64,000 nucleotides of DNA. Origin: Imperialibacter sp964351395. Its GTDB lineage: Bacteria; Bacteroidota; Bacteroidia; Cytophagales; Cyclobacteriaceae. Shown here piece after piece: positions 7,224-16,499 of the stretch (position 1 is its first letter; every line of letters begins with the position of its first letter). The stretch covers positions 1 to 64,000 of the forward strand of contig CAYGOF010000009.1 in the NCBI GenBank assembly GCA_964351395.1, written 5' to 3'. The notes beneath the pieces were generated by a model that was not told where the DNA came from, did not search any database, and worked only from the letters and a program-made list of their open reading frames with translations. Made by a program: the position numbers and the translations under genes.

Positions 7224-10181
7224 TCAATTCATCATAACAAAAGCACCCCAGTAATAGGGTTGGGCATACTTGGTGCGAAGGGTGTTTTGCGCTTTGGCGA
7301 AAGCCATTTGCTTGTCTCCAGACTTGAGGAACTCCTTGTAGAAGGTAACCATTAGCTCCTGGGTGGCTTCATCATTCACTTTCCAAAGGCTCATGATAAT
7401 TGAACTGGCTCCAGCTACCTGGAAGGCTCGCTGCAGTCCATATACTCCTTCGCCACCTTTTACCTCTCCGAGCCCGGTTTCGCAGGCACTTAGTATGACC
7501 ATATCGGTTTGTCCCAGGTTCAGGTTCAGTACCTCGTAGGCAGTGAGTATGCCATTGTCGGCACTATTAACTTCCGTCCCTTCAAGATTTCCGGTTTCAT
7601 TGGCACCAGCCAAAAATAGCCCGGAACGCAGAAGGGGATTTTCTTTGGCTTTGCTGATTTCTACCCCCAGCACTTTATCACCTTCACTGCCGGTCACATC
7701 CTGAAGAAAGAAACCGTGGGTAGCGATGTGAAGGATTCTTGGATCTTTGATCTTATTTTTCAGCGCTTCTTCCGTCGCTTGTGCCTGCATGTAAACATCA
7801 GTAGTTGAACCAGCCGTCTTCGCCAGAGCGCTGATCGCTTGTACTTCCTTTTGAGTGCCGGGTAGCGGGGACAGTTGACTCTTTGCTCCATAGTCCGGAA
7901 AACCTACCAATACAGTAGTTTTGGAGCTGCTTTTGGCTGCAGCATTTTGAGCCAGCTGTCTTGTGCTGTTCAGTAGTATAATTTCGTGCTTGTCTTTCAC
8001 ATATGTGCCATCGGCCGCTTTCAGCGTGATCACATTGATTTGGTTATAGACGCCGTCCAACGACATATATAGTTTCTTGCTACCAGCCACTTTGGCGGCT
8101 AATGGCTTCCAAAATTGCTCATACGTGATTTCATCTTCCACCTTCAAAGTCACCATGTTTCGATAGGCTTTAGCATACCTTGTTTCAAGGTCTTTGCCGT
8201 TCGATAGCGTGATCAGCTCAGGCGAAGTAGCTCCATTTTTGATTAGAGCAAAACTATATTTATTGTTATCTGTAAAGGACTTTTCAAAGCTGGGATATGT
8301 GATAATCTCCACAGCCATTTCTCCTGGTTTTAGTTTTGTAGCTACTTCTTTAAGCGTTACGGCAGGTAGTTTGTTGGCATCTGAAAAATCAGCGCTCAAT
8401 TGATTGAGTTCTCTCTCCAGTCCATTGGCAGAAGATTCCAGGGAATCCAGGTTGATTTTTTGTTCTTTCAGCTCGTCTTTGGAAAGTGAATAGTAGCTGG
8501 CAAGCGACTCCTTCACGCCTGTCCAGCTAAGGTAGGTGTCAATGAGTGTCTGATCGCCACTGTTGAGTATGTTTTGACGAAGCTTGACTGAGCTGCTCAG
8601 AAGAATGCCTTTGGTGGCCAGGTGTGCTTCATACATTCTTGTAGCAAGTGCTGGTCTTTTTGAGCTATTCTCCGCTGCGAAATTATAGAAAGCCAGAAAG
8701 GATGGCCTCACCTTGTCCCAGTACTTTCCTTTTTCGTTCTCACTCATTGCCCCAAAGTATCGCTCAAGCAATTCCAGGTGTTTAGCAAGCAATGCTTCAA
8801 AGGTAGAGTCTGCCCGATCGATCTCCCCTTTTTTCCATTGTGTAATAGCTATGTTTTCGAGTGTGCCGAGATATTCGGGGTGATTGTCGCCAAAGTTTCG
8901 CTCGTAAATGCCAATGACATCGGCAAATGTACTGGTCGCTTTGTCGTACTGGTCGCTGAAGTAATAGTATTTGCCCAGGTTGCGTAGCGTGGCTGCATAC
9001 GCCGGGTGGTCCTCTTCGAGTTTTTGTTTGTAAATGTCTACTGCGCTTAGCAACAAAGTTTCTACCTCATCCGTACGGCCCAATTCCATATACAGACTGG
9101 CTAGCTGGTTTTGTATCTCTGCATAGTCAGGGCTGCTTTTACCAAAACGTTTTTCCTTGAGTGTGAGCAATTCTTTGTAGATCGTTTCGGCTTCCGTATA
9201 CTTCTTTTGATTTTGGTAGATAACAGCCAGGTTGATTTTGAGCTTAGTGAAATCGGTTCCCTTTTCGTTGATATGATCAGCTGCCAATGCAATGCTCCGG
9301 TTAAGACTGCTAACTGCCTGTTCGTTTCTTCCCAATTCAAACCTAAGAATCCCTTCATTATTCAGAGCTACTGCGTACTCCATTTGGTCGTCGAACCCGT
9401 TAAGCTTCATAAGCCTTAGACAGTCGGCCATGGCTTTTTCTGCTTCAGTATAGAGGCCAAGATCTTTGTAAAGCACGGCAAGGTTGTTTTGCACGGCTGC
9501 CATACTCTGGCTATTTGGACTAATTTCTTCAGTGATCAGTTTTTTAGTCTGTTCATAGTAAGTTCTCGCCACGGTAAACTGCCCTTGCGAGTGGTGGAGT
9601 ATGGCCATGTTCATGACTGTTTTGGCCAGACCATATTTTTCTAGCAGGTCAAGTGAGTTGGTGGAAGTGATCACCTCCACGATATCAAAAAGATTGTTTT
9701 CGCCATAAGCTTCAAGAATTTGATCACTCAGGTAGCTCGTGGCCAGGCTGCCGCCATAGTTCTCGTCAAGCAGGTAGTTTAACGCCCCGAGGAAGTTCAT
9801 TCGGGCGCTCCATTTGCTCACATTCAATGCCACGCTGCCTTTCCTATTGGAGTCAAAAACTTTTTCGGCACGTGTAAGGTCGACCATTTTATCACCCTGA
9901 TCGTTCTCATAGTTTTTGTAGAGCGCAAAAACTACGTTCTGATTGTCTTCTCTATTGTCGAAAAAGGATACTTTGGACCCTTGTGAAATGGCCAGGTTGT
10001 AAAAAGTAGTGTCTTTGGTAGTCTGTTTGTTTCGTGCCTTTTCTTCGGGCCCTGCAGTCAGTGACTCAGTGAGATTTTTCTTCAACTTGTTCATCAACTG
10101 GGCCTCGGCTTTTCTGCCGCTAAGCAGGATGAAGGATAAAAAGATAAGTGAAAAAATCGCTTTAGATAAAGAGGTTCTCAT
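7224..10181 (-). CDS. Exported TPR-CHAT domain protein (caspase-like)
   Basis: A 985-residue protein with a signal peptide (residues 1-27, ending KAEA before Q). About ten tetratricopeptide repeats follow (about 190-460) with typical A..YxxLGxxxEA spacing, then a linker, then a C-terminal CHAT domain. CHAT proteins belong to the caspase/separase fold, and both catalytic residues are present: His822 in HIATHG and Cys900 in LSACETG. The end, YYWGAFVM, is the usual CHAT terminus. The TPRs should bind a partner. Caspase-like CHAT proteins are known in prokaryotic defence (for example the gRAMP partner), but most TPR-CHAT proteins of this layout have no assigned role. The signal peptide puts this one in the periplasm or outside, which argues against a cytoplasmic defence effector. 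No partner gene is adjacent. Confidence 0.85.
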   Translation of the reverse strand: MRTSLSKAIFSLIFLSFILLSGRKAEAQLMNKLKKNLTESLTAGPEEKARNKQTTKDTTFYNLAISQGSKVSFFDNREDNQNVVFALYKNYENDQGDKMVDLTRAEKVFDSNRKGSVALNVSKWSARMNFLGALNYLLDENYGGSLATSYLSDQILEAYGENNLFDIVEVITSTNSLDLLEKYGLAKTVMNMAILHHSQGQFTVARTYYEQTKKLITEEISPNSQSMAAVQNNLAVLYKDLGLYTEAEKAMADCLRLMKLNGFDDQMEYAVALNNEGILRFELGRNEQAVSSLNRSIALAADHINEKGTDFTKLKINLAVIYQNQKKYTEAETIYKELLTLKEKRFGKSSPDYAEIQNQLASLYMELGRTDEVETLLLSAVDIYKQKLEEDHPAYAATLRNLGKYYYFSDQYDKATSTFADVIGIYERNFGDNHPEYLGTLENIAITQWKKGEIDRADSTFEALLAKHLELLERYFGAMSENEKGKYWDKVRPSFLAFYNFAAENSSKRPALATRMYEAHLATKGILLSSSVKLRQNILNSGDQTLIDTYLSWTGVKESLASYYSLSKDELKEQKINLDSLESSANGLERELNQLSADFSDANKLPAVTLKEVATKLKPGEMAVEIITYPSFEKSFTDNNKYSFALIKNGATSPELITLSNGKDLETRYAKAYRNMVTLKVEDEITYEQFWKPLAAKVAGSKKLYMSLDGVYNQINVITLKAADGTYVKDKHEIILLNSTRQLAQNAAAKSSSKTTVLVGFPDYGAKSQLSPLPGTQKEVQAISALAKTAGSTTDVYMQAQATEEALKNKIKDPRILHIATHGFFLQDVTGSEGDKVLGVEISKAKENPLLRSGLFLAGANETGNLEGTEVNSADNGILTAYEVLNLNLGQTDMVILSACETGLGEVKGGEGVYGLQRAFQVAGASSIIMSLWKVNDEATQELMVTFYKEFLKSGDKQMAFAKAQNTLRTKYAQPYYWGAFVMMN

Positions 10182-10217
10182 AGGATCGATAATGAATTTA
10201 GATCAAAATGATTGAGG

Positions 10218-10241
10218 GAACAGAATTGGTTTATTCTGTTC
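10218..10241. promoter_or_regulatory. Perfect 9-bp inverted repeat in the CHAT gene leader
   Basis: GAACAGAAT (10218-10226), a 6-nt loop, then ATTCTGTTC (10233-10241). It lies 36 nt upstream of the CHAT gene start on the minus strand and has no T-run on either side, so it looks more like an operator or leader hairpin than a terminator for the GNAT gene upstream. Which protein would bind it is unknown. Confidence 0.45.
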
Positions 10242-10357
10242 TCAAATATGGCAATTTTTAGAGAGGATTAATAATGTTGAGGTGATAACGCACTCAAATT
10301 CAGCAACAGGCAAAACAAAAAAAATAGAGGATGTTGGATACACACCAAGTTTAGATC

Positions 10358-10909
10358 TTATTTACGTAACTCTTTCACCATATCATCATCTCCCCCATTT
10401 GCATCGAAGGAACCGACTTTAATGAAACCCATTTTTTCGTAAAATTTTACAGCTCGCGGATTACCCTGCTGGACGCCTCCCCATAGGATGATGTGGGTAG
10501 CGTTGAATGAAATGGCCTTCTTTTCGAGCTGCAGAAACATCGCAGGAGCTAGTCCTGTGCCATGGTATGATTCATCAACGGAAGGAGCATAGGTCATATA
10601 GTCGAACTTGCTAATTTCTAGGCCATAGTTCTGCAAGCGAATGGCATCGTGTTCTAGAATGCCAGGTTGTAACAGGCAATAGGCGACACACCGCTCGCCA
10701 GTAAATGCGCCAAGTCTAATACAGGTGTCCGAAGCCAGGTTCTGGCAAATTGTATTGATCGTATTTTCGTCGAAAGGGTGTGGGCCAAACCTCTTCCTGG
10801 TCAAGTCCGAGAACCTGCTGAAGTAATTAATAAGCGCAGCTGCATCGCTTTTTTCAATCGTTCGTACGATGATGTGTTCTCCGCTGCTGAGCTGTATTTT
10901 TTCGATCAT
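10358..10909 (-). CDS. GNAT family N-acetyltransferase
   Basis: A 183-residue cytoplasmic protein with the GNAT fold order. It starts with IVRTIEKSDAAALINYF, then has an acetyl-CoA-binding region around YHGTGLAPAMF (about 118-128), and ends with the conserved GNPRAVKFYEKMGF motif (about 151-164). The family moves an acyl group from acyl-CoA to an amine. The substrate cannot be read from the sequence. It is single-gene, with a possible promoter box just upstream, and is followed by a 176-nt gap before the CHAT gene. Confidence 0.85.
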   Translation of the reverse strand: MIEKIQLSSGEHIIVRTIEKSDAAALINYFSRFSDLTRKRFGPHPFDENTINTICQNLASDTCIRLGAFTGERCVAYCLLQPGILEHDAIRLQNYGLEISKFDYMTYAPSVDESYHGTGLAPAMFLQLEKKAISFNATHIILWGGVQQGNPRAVKFYEKMGFIKVGSFDANGGDDDMVKELRK

Positions 10910-10938
10910 GACAAACTTGTTCTCCTCGTCAATATAGC

Positions 10939-10946
10939 CAAAAATA
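10939..10946 (-). promoter_or_regulatory. Putative -7 box of the GNAT gene
   Basis: CAAAAATA on the plus strand reads TATTTTTG on the minus strand, a match to the Bacteroidota -7 consensus TAnnTTTG, 29 nt upstream of the GNAT start. I do not see a good -33 TTG at the right distance, so support is modest. Confidence 0.35.
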
Positions 10947-10976
10947 TACGCCGGGGTGCTCTCAGATCTGGTAATA

Positions 10977-11921
10977 TTACGGTGTCTCGTTGGCTGTAAT
11001 CAACTTTTTCCCAATGCTGCTTACTGCCGACACATTGAAACAGCCTACCACTTTTACTCCTGCCTGGGAGGCAATGATATTGGTAGGCACATTATCGATG
11101 GGAGTTGCGAACAGCTCACCAAAGCCACCCGGCCGGTCAATTTCCGTTTTCATCAGGTTTAGGAAATCAAATGTATCTCCGGAAATAGAATGAATCTCTA
11201 CATAAAGGGAATCTCCTTCTACAAAGATAGGAAGTGCCTTATTGGTGTTTTCATCAATTTCAAAGGCAGGGTTGATGCCTGTCCCACTTCTGATGGGCGT
11301 GATGAAAACCAGTCCATCCACTTCCGATCCTCGGCTGAAACCGGCATCGTAAGCGGTCAGAATTTCTGTTGGTTTATTAAGGTAAGATCCGTTTTTCCAG
11401 CCTCTGATCCAGTAAGTGTTTCCAGGTCCCAGTACATCACGTGCCCACACTTCTGCGAACCAGGTGTCTTCGGCAAATGCGTTCCCTTCCTGAAAATTGT
11501 ATACTAAACTATCTATTTCAGGAACCGGTCCAGTGTACGATGTCGATGAATAGGTGACGTCTCCAGTCACTACTTTAAGCGAATACGTAACACCAGGAAT
11601 ACCGAGTGAATCATCGCTTTGGGCAGGATCCCATTCGTACCACCCGTCAATTCCGGTTTCTGATTCAGTGAATGTAAATACCTTGCCCTGGTCATTGGTA
11701 ATGGTCACGTCCGCCCCAGAAACTCCTAAAGGCCTGTTTTGGTCGAAGTAGGGCTGTGTTCTTGTTATTTTGATGATTTGGGTCTTTTCTTGACCGGTAA
11801 CAAAAGCATCTATTGAAACCACTGGTTCACTCAAGGCCAGTTCAGGGTAAATGTCGTCTTCACAGGCGAAAAGTGTGACTGTCAGCAGCAATAAAATGAT
11901 ATATATGTTAGCTAATCTCAT
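10977..11921 (-). CDS. DUF4249 lipoprotein, partner of the TonB receptor
   Basis: The start is set at 11921 (MRLANIY..), because only from there is there a lipoprotein signal with lipobox LFAC; the longer open frame adds 30 residues inside the upstream gene. The mature 296-or-so residues begin EDDIYPELALSEPVVSIDAFVTG, the usual opening of DUF4249, and continue with an Ig-like region (GADVTITNDQG) and a beta-rich remainder. Its start is only 4 nt after the stop of the TonB receptor gene, so the two are co-transcribed. DUF4249 lipoproteins sit beside TonB receptors in Bacteroidota much as SusD sits beside SusC. A surface lid or ligand-capturing role is inference. Confidence 0.85.
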   Translation of the reverse strand: MRLANIYIILLLLTVTLFACEDDIYPELALSEPVVSIDAFVTGQEKTQIIKITRTQPYFDQNRPLGVSGADVTITNDQGKVFTFTESETGIDGWYEWDPAQSDDSLGIPGVTYSLKVVTGDVTYSSTSYTGPVPEIDSLVYNFQEGNAFAEDTWFAEVWARDVLGPGNTYWIRGWKNGSYLNKPTEILTAYDAGFSRGSEVDGLVFITPIRSGTGINPAFEIDENTNKALPIFVEGDSLYVEIHSISGDTFDFLNLMKTEIDRPGGFGELFATPIDNVPTNIIASQAGVKVVGCFNVSAVSSIGKKLITANETP

Positions 11922-11925
11922 TGCG

Positions 11926-14307
11926 TTAAAACTTGAAGTTGTAAGTAACAGAAGGGAAAATGGATCCGATGATCGACACCTGCACGGCTTTGGTAGGTAT
12001 TGGCTCTCCAATCACGGGACGCTCGCCACCCTGGGTGAAATAAATCGAAAATGGATTTCTTCGGCTATAAACGTTGTAGACTGAAAACACAAACTGGTCA
12101 GTAATCTTCCTTGGTTTACCGTTCTTCTTTACTGTTTTTCCATTCAGCGTTGCGCCTATGTCCAGCCTGTGATAGTCGGGTATCCTTACATTGTTTCTAC
12201 CGTCTCCATAGTTATAGGGCACCACAAAGTCTTGCCATTCGAATCTGTCGGTAGGGAAGGTGGTGGGCGTTCCGGTGATGTAACTGAAATTGGCCGACAA
12301 AGAGAATCTTTTTGTTAGGTCATAAAAGGCCGCCACTTTCACATTATGGGTTTGATCGTAGCGAGTGGCGTACCAATTCCCATTGTTGATGCCATCTACC
12401 TTTAACTCTGTTCTTCCCAATGTATAGCTTACCCAGCCATTAAGCTTACCCTTCTTCTTTTGTACATAAAGTTCAAGCCCATAGGCTCGACCAATTCCGC
12501 TCAATAGATCACCTTCAAGAAACTGATTAATGAGCAAGTCGGCCCCATCTATGTAGTCAATCTGGTTTTTCGTAGCACGGTAGTAAACTTCCGCAGATGC
12601 TTCGATGGCATTGTTGCGGAGGTTTCTGAAATAGCCTAGTGAAACCTGCTGCCCGGTTTGAGGCTCAATATTATTGGTGCTTGGGGTCCAAACGTCGAGC
12701 GGATTGCTGGCGACTGTATTGGAAATCAGGTGGACGTATTGAGCCGTTCTGTTATAGCTTCCTTTGATAGAGCTTGCGGGGTTCATTACGTAAGTAAAAG
12801 AGGCCCTTGGCTCGAGATTGTAATAGGTTTTGATGGTCTCGAAATCGTCAGCTTCACTGACTGAGGTCACATTCTTTCGAACGCCTGGCTCAGGTGAGTC
12901 GAAGCTGAAATAATTACCTGGCCCCATATAACTGAAAGAAGAAAGTCTTAGTCCGTAATTGACCGATAGTGCCCTGGAAACTTTTTGTTCGTTACCTACA
13001 TATAGTGCGCTTTCCATTCCAAACTTCCTATCGAGGCTGATATTGCTGACTTCGCCGTTGCTTATGCCAACTGCATTGGCAGGGTCGAATTGATACACGG
13101 TAAGATCTCCACCAAAGCTTAGCTCATTGTTGGTGTTGATGAAATAGGAAAACTCAGGTTTGAAATTGTAAGTAGAAATTTCCGAGGTCCATTTGAAACT
13201 GTCCAGGTTGTCTTCTCCAAAAGCCAGGGAGTAGTCGTAGTTGCTGAAGAACGTTGTGAAATTAGAAAACAAACGATCGTTGAAAAGGTGGTTCCACCGG
13301 ATGGTAGCCGTTTTATTGCCCCAATCGAAGCCCTGATTGGCATCAAATAAGAATTTGTCTCTGCCGAAATAGCCTGATGCGAACACTCTATTCTTTTCGT
13401 TGATGTTGAAATTGGTCTTTACCGTTAGGTCGTAGAAATAGAGCTGAGCGCCATTGTCGAGCACATCTGTAAATGGCTTGGCCAGTACGTCAGCGTATGA
13501 CCGCCGTCCAGCAATAATAAAGGATGACTTTTCCTTTTGTATGGGGCCTTCAACAGCCAACCTGCTGAACACCGTACCCACGCCACCTGCTACATCATAC
13601 GATTTGTTATTGCCTTCTTTCATTCTAATGTCTAGGATAGAGGCAATTCGTCCACCGTACCTGGCTGGCATAGCTCCTTTATACAGCTTGATGTCTTTGA
13701 CAGCATCAGGGTTAAAAACAGAGAAGAACCCTAAAAGGTGGGAAGAGTTATACACCGGCGCTTCGTCGAGCAACACCAGGTTTTGGCCGACAGAGCCACC
13801 CCGCACATTGAATCCGGAAGCTCCTTCACCAACTGTGCTTACACCGGGCAGGAGTTGAAGTGTTTTCAGCACATCAACCTCCCCTGCAAAGGCCGGAACT
13901 TTGGTGATGGTTTGCATGTCCAGCTTGGCGACGCTCATTTCTGTGCTGGTGACGTTCTCGTCCTCACGTTCGGCGTTTACCACTACTTCCTGCAGTTGCT
14001 GCTGTTCCGAACCAATCTCAACATCCATGCGAATGTTTTGAGTTAATTCTATGGTCTTTACGATCGTTTCATAACCCACATATCGATACTCCAGGGTATA
14101 AGTGCCTGGAGGAAGGGTGATCGAGTAAAATCCATAAAAATTCGTCACGGCTCCGTCTCCGATTTCTTTTACCAATACGCTGGCTCCAAAAAGATCTTCG
14201 CCATTGGCCATGTCCTTTACGTAGCCGTTAACGGTCACTTTTTCCTGAGCAAATGAGAAAGAGGTGCTAATGATCAGGCAAAGTCCTATGAGTAAAGTTT
14301 GTTTCAT
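11926..14307 (-). CDS. TonB-dependent outer-membrane receptor with carboxypeptidase-like N-domain
   Basis: The start at 14307 gives a clean signal peptide (MKQTLLIGLCL..SFA before Q); earlier in-frame ATGs exist at 14337 and 14319. Residues about 23-105 form a CarboxypepD_reg-like domain (VNGYVKDMANGEDLFGASV, GFYSITLPPGTY). The plug domain follows (LPGVSTVGEGASGFNVRGGS, then RYGGRIASILDIRMK), and then a 22-strand barrel of about 550 residues ending in VTYNFKF with a terminal aromatic. It imports or exports a ligand across the outer membrane using TonB energy; the ligand is unknown. It forms a two-gene unit with the DUF4249 lipoprotein. At 793 residues it is shorter than SusC proteins and closer to FecA-type receptors. 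Confidence 0.9.
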   Translation of the reverse strand: MKQTLLIGLCLIISTSFSFAQEKVTVNGYVKDMANGEDLFGASVLVKEIGDGAVTNFYGFYSITLPPGTYTLEYRYVGYETIVKTIELTQNIRMDVEIGSEQQQLQEVVVNAEREDENVTSTEMSVAKLDMQTITKVPAFAGEVDVLKTLQLLPGVSTVGEGASGFNVRGGSVGQNLVLLDEAPVYNSSHLLGFFSVFNPDAVKDIKLYKGAMPARYGGRIASILDIRMKEGNNKSYDVAGGVGTVFSRLAVEGPIQKEKSSFIIAGRRSYADVLAKPFTDVLDNGAQLYFYDLTVKTNFNINEKNRVFASGYFGRDKFLFDANQGFDWGNKTATIRWNHLFNDRLFSNFTTFFSNYDYSLAFGEDNLDSFKWTSEISTYNFKPEFSYFINTNNELSFGGDLTVYQFDPANAVGISNGEVSNISLDRKFGMESALYVGNEQKVSRALSVNYGLRLSSFSYMGPGNYFSFDSPEPGVRKNVTSVSEADDFETIKTYYNLEPRASFTYVMNPASSIKGSYNRTAQYVHLISNTVASNPLDVWTPSTNNIEPQTGQQVSLGYFRNLRNNAIEASAEVYYRATKNQIDYIDGADLLINQFLEGDLLSGIGRAYGLELYVQKKKGKLNGWVSYTLGRTELKVDGINNGNWYATRYDQTHNVKVAAFYDLTKRFSLSANFSYITGTPTTFPTDRFEWQDFVVPYNYGDGRNNVRIPDYHRLDIGATLNGKTVKKNGKPRKITDQFVFSVYNVYSRRNPFSIYFTQGGERPVIGEPIPTKAVQVSIIGSIFPSVTYNFKF

Positions 14308-14401
14308 TAATTGTGTCATACGATGTAGGAAAACCACTTATCCTGTTACGAAATAAATAAAAATCAGTTGGGTGCTGAGAAAAAGTTATTGATTTGATAA
14401 T

Positions 14402-14422
14402 ACCTGATGTCAGTTATCAGGT
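14402..14422. repeat. 7-bp inverted repeat upstream of the TonB receptor gene
   Basis: ACCTGAT (14402-14408) and ATCAGGT (14416-14422) form a perfect inverted repeat around a 7-nt centre, about 95 nt upstream of the receptor start. It could be an operator for the receptor operon or a weak terminator for the gene ending at 14572. No T-run supports the latter. Confidence 0.35.
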
Positions 14423-14571
14423 TTGTCCAAATGGGGTGCTTCATGCGCTGTTAAACAGTTTAGTTTCTTATTAGTAAACATAAACCATTAGTACCCCCAT
14501 GTGTTTTTGAATTACAGAAGAAAAAAAATCTTAGTTGAAATAGAAACGTAGTAGCAGGCTCTAAGTTTCGT

Positions 14572-15444
14572 TTATTCTTCAACCACTACCGCGAGCTTAT
14601 CTCCCTTTGGGCTTATGGCCAATCTTGTGATGCCGTGGAGCTTGAAAGAGGCGGATAGGTCACTTATTTCGGTCCATATCTTTTGATCTGGTGACCAAAC
14701 GAAAAGTTTACTTCCTTGCCCCATGAAAATCCTTCCATCGGCTGTCCATGCCATATCCTGTGAGTCAGTTAATGCCTCCGCAATGGTTTCGATAGCGCCA
14801 GATTGTGTGTCTAAAGACTGAATGAGTGCTGGCTGGCCTTCCCTGTTTTGCATGAAGCTAATAAGCTTAGTGCCGGGTATATTGTGAATCGACCGACCAA
14901 CGTTAGTTGCCACTATCGTATTTGTTTTTGTTATAAGATCAGAAACTTGCAACGTTTGTGGGTCGCCAAGCACAAATGAAACCAAGGTGTTGTCATCTCG
15001 CCAGGCATGGTAGCCTATCACAAGCTCAGGCACAACTATTTGGGGGTCACTTTTCTTGTTCAGGGGGAACTTCCATAGCAATTGGGTGCCATCTACTTCC
15101 CGTATGCAGGAGAAATACTTACCATCAGGGGTAAGGGTAGGAGAATATTCGTTGGAAGCGTTGTTCGAAAAATTGGTTTTGGTGCCCTTGCCAGGGTTGT
15201 AAACGAAGATGTCGATTTGAGGGGTAGCATCTTGCGAGACAAACATAAGCTCCCCTGTTTTTTTTGAAAAAGAAGGCTGGTTGTCATAACGACCGGGGTT
15301 GGCTGAAACATTGATCGGATTAGAGACGCTAAACGAGCCACCCTTGGCATTCAGGTCGAACAAGTACACCTCGGTGTTGGGCTGGGCAATAGTTGATAAG
15401 GTAACGAGGGTTGCAAAGATAAAGGTAAGCACGGCTGGTTTCAT
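14572..15444 (-). CDS. Exported WD40-like (PD40/TolB-type) beta-propeller protein
   Basis: A 290-residue protein with a signal peptide (MKPAVLTF..STIA before Q21). The mature part contains repeated PD40 motifs: YDNQPSFSKKTGELMFVS (about 53-70), EYSPTLTPDGKYFSC (about 102-116), DMAWTADGRIFMGQG (about 229-243) and ITRLAISPKGDKLAVV (near the end). These are the blades of a TolB-like propeller. Such proteins usually bind a peptide or protein partner in the periplasm, and no enzymatic site is visible. The gene stands alone on the minus strand. Confidence 0.75.
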   Translation of the reverse strand: MKPAVLTFIFATLVTLSTIAQPNTEVYLFDLNAKGGSFSVSNPINVSANPGRYDNQPSFSKKTGELMFVSQDATPQIDIFVYNPGKGTKTNFSNNASNEYSPTLTPDGKYFSCIREVDGTQLLWKFPLNKKSDPQIVVPELVIGYHAWRDDNTLVSFVLGDPQTLQVSDLITKTNTIVATNVGRSIHNIPGTKLISFMQNREGQPALIQSLDTQSGAIETIAEALTDSQDMAWTADGRIFMGQGSKLFVWSPDQKIWTEISDLSASFKLHGITRLAISPKGDKLAVVVEE

Positions 15445-15626
15445 GAGATATTGGTTTTTCCCAAGTAATATACTATTTGGAGAAATAGCAACAAGGTAGA
15501 AGAGGTAGACGAATGTCTTTCATGTTAGCAAGAACCAATTTGATTACATAACAAAGCAGCTCTAGCCAGCTTTAGCTGCTTTGTTAGTAATGCGCACATT
15601 TATGTGATTGGGCTGAGTAATTTATG

Positions 15627-16142
15627 CTAGATCAACAACATCAAAAGTACAAGTGCCACACCGCCAAGGCTGAAATACAAGCCTTTTTTGAACGTCTTTG
15701 TGCCTGGTAAAAACATCCAGAAGGCGGACACTACAAAGAACATCAGCGACGCTCCAAAGAAGATATTGAGATAGAACAGAGGATCTTTGTTGGTGGCTTT
15801 GTGCATGTGGGTCATTTTCTCCAACACTGTTGGCAATTCTTTCACAGTGATAGTCGCCTGACCAGTGGTGCCGTTGTACACTCCTCCTTTGAAAGTGACT
15901 ACATCGCCATCCACTTTTTCAGGTTTGAAATTCTTAATCCGCAGTGCTGTCCCTAAAGCCTCACCCGCCAAATTAGGTGCCAGCTCTCTCACCACTTGCT
16001 TTTCCTGCTTCAAAAAATCAGTGTCGCGAAAAATCATGACCACGCCGCTTATAGCGTAAACTGCCATGATACCTGCCAGAAAAAAACCGAGATAGCGATG
16101 ATACATTCTCATGTAGTATCCTTTTGGCTTGTTGCTCTCCAT
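15627..16142 (-). CDS. PepSY-type membrane protein
   Basis: A 171-residue protein with an N-terminal transmembrane helix (about 14-36, YLGFFLAGIMAVYAISGVVMIF), a periplasmic PepSY-like domain (about 45-105) and two C-terminal helices (about 123-147 and 153-171). The HRYLGFFLAGIMAVYAISGV signature is that of PepSY-associated transmembrane proteins, which in some bacteria assist iron-siderophore reduction. Here it is a short, single-unit version. Its substrate is unknown. It stands alone, 180 nt beyond the propeller gene on the same strand. Confidence 0.7.
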   Translation of the reverse strand: MESNKPKGYYMRMYHRYLGFFLAGIMAVYAISGVVMIFRDTDFLKQEKQVVRELAPNLAGEALGTALRIKNFKPEKVDGDVVTFKGGVYNGTTGQATITVKELPTVLEKMTHMHKATNKDPLFYLNIFFGASLMFFVVSAFWMFLPGTKTFKKGLYFSLGGVALVLLMLLI

Positions 16143-16499
16143 TGTATTTGTTATAATTTATAGGTTAGAATAAATAATAGTAGATCAATATTTTTTACTG
16201 TCTACCTGCCGACGGGCTAATTTATTTGACACAATGATAGGCAATGGAAACCCAAATTCCGGTGTAGAAGGACACGAAATAATCAATTACTTTATGTTCT
16301 GATTAGCAAAGGAATGTTGGCTCCAATATAAAAAGTGAAATTCCTTCTTTTGGGGGTATGCTGGCGCCAGAATAAGTTTCCGATAATTGTCATTAGCAAA
16401 TTTCGGTATAAAAGGGATAGGCCACCTCGGTTTTTGTTCACGCACCTATTCAAAGAACCGAACTGGCATTTGCCAACTGATTTCTTCAAAATCTACCTC
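16143..16499. other. 357-nt gap without a convincing gene
   Basis: Between the PepSY gene and the HAD gene. It holds two short overlapping open frames on opposite strands (16292-16489 minus, 16335-16526 plus), neither with a recognisable domain or good composition. The minus one reads KRRNFTFYIGANIPLL near its end, which could be residue of a decayed barrel protein, but this is too weak to call. I see no tRNA, strong hairpin or repeat. Confidence 0.4.
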
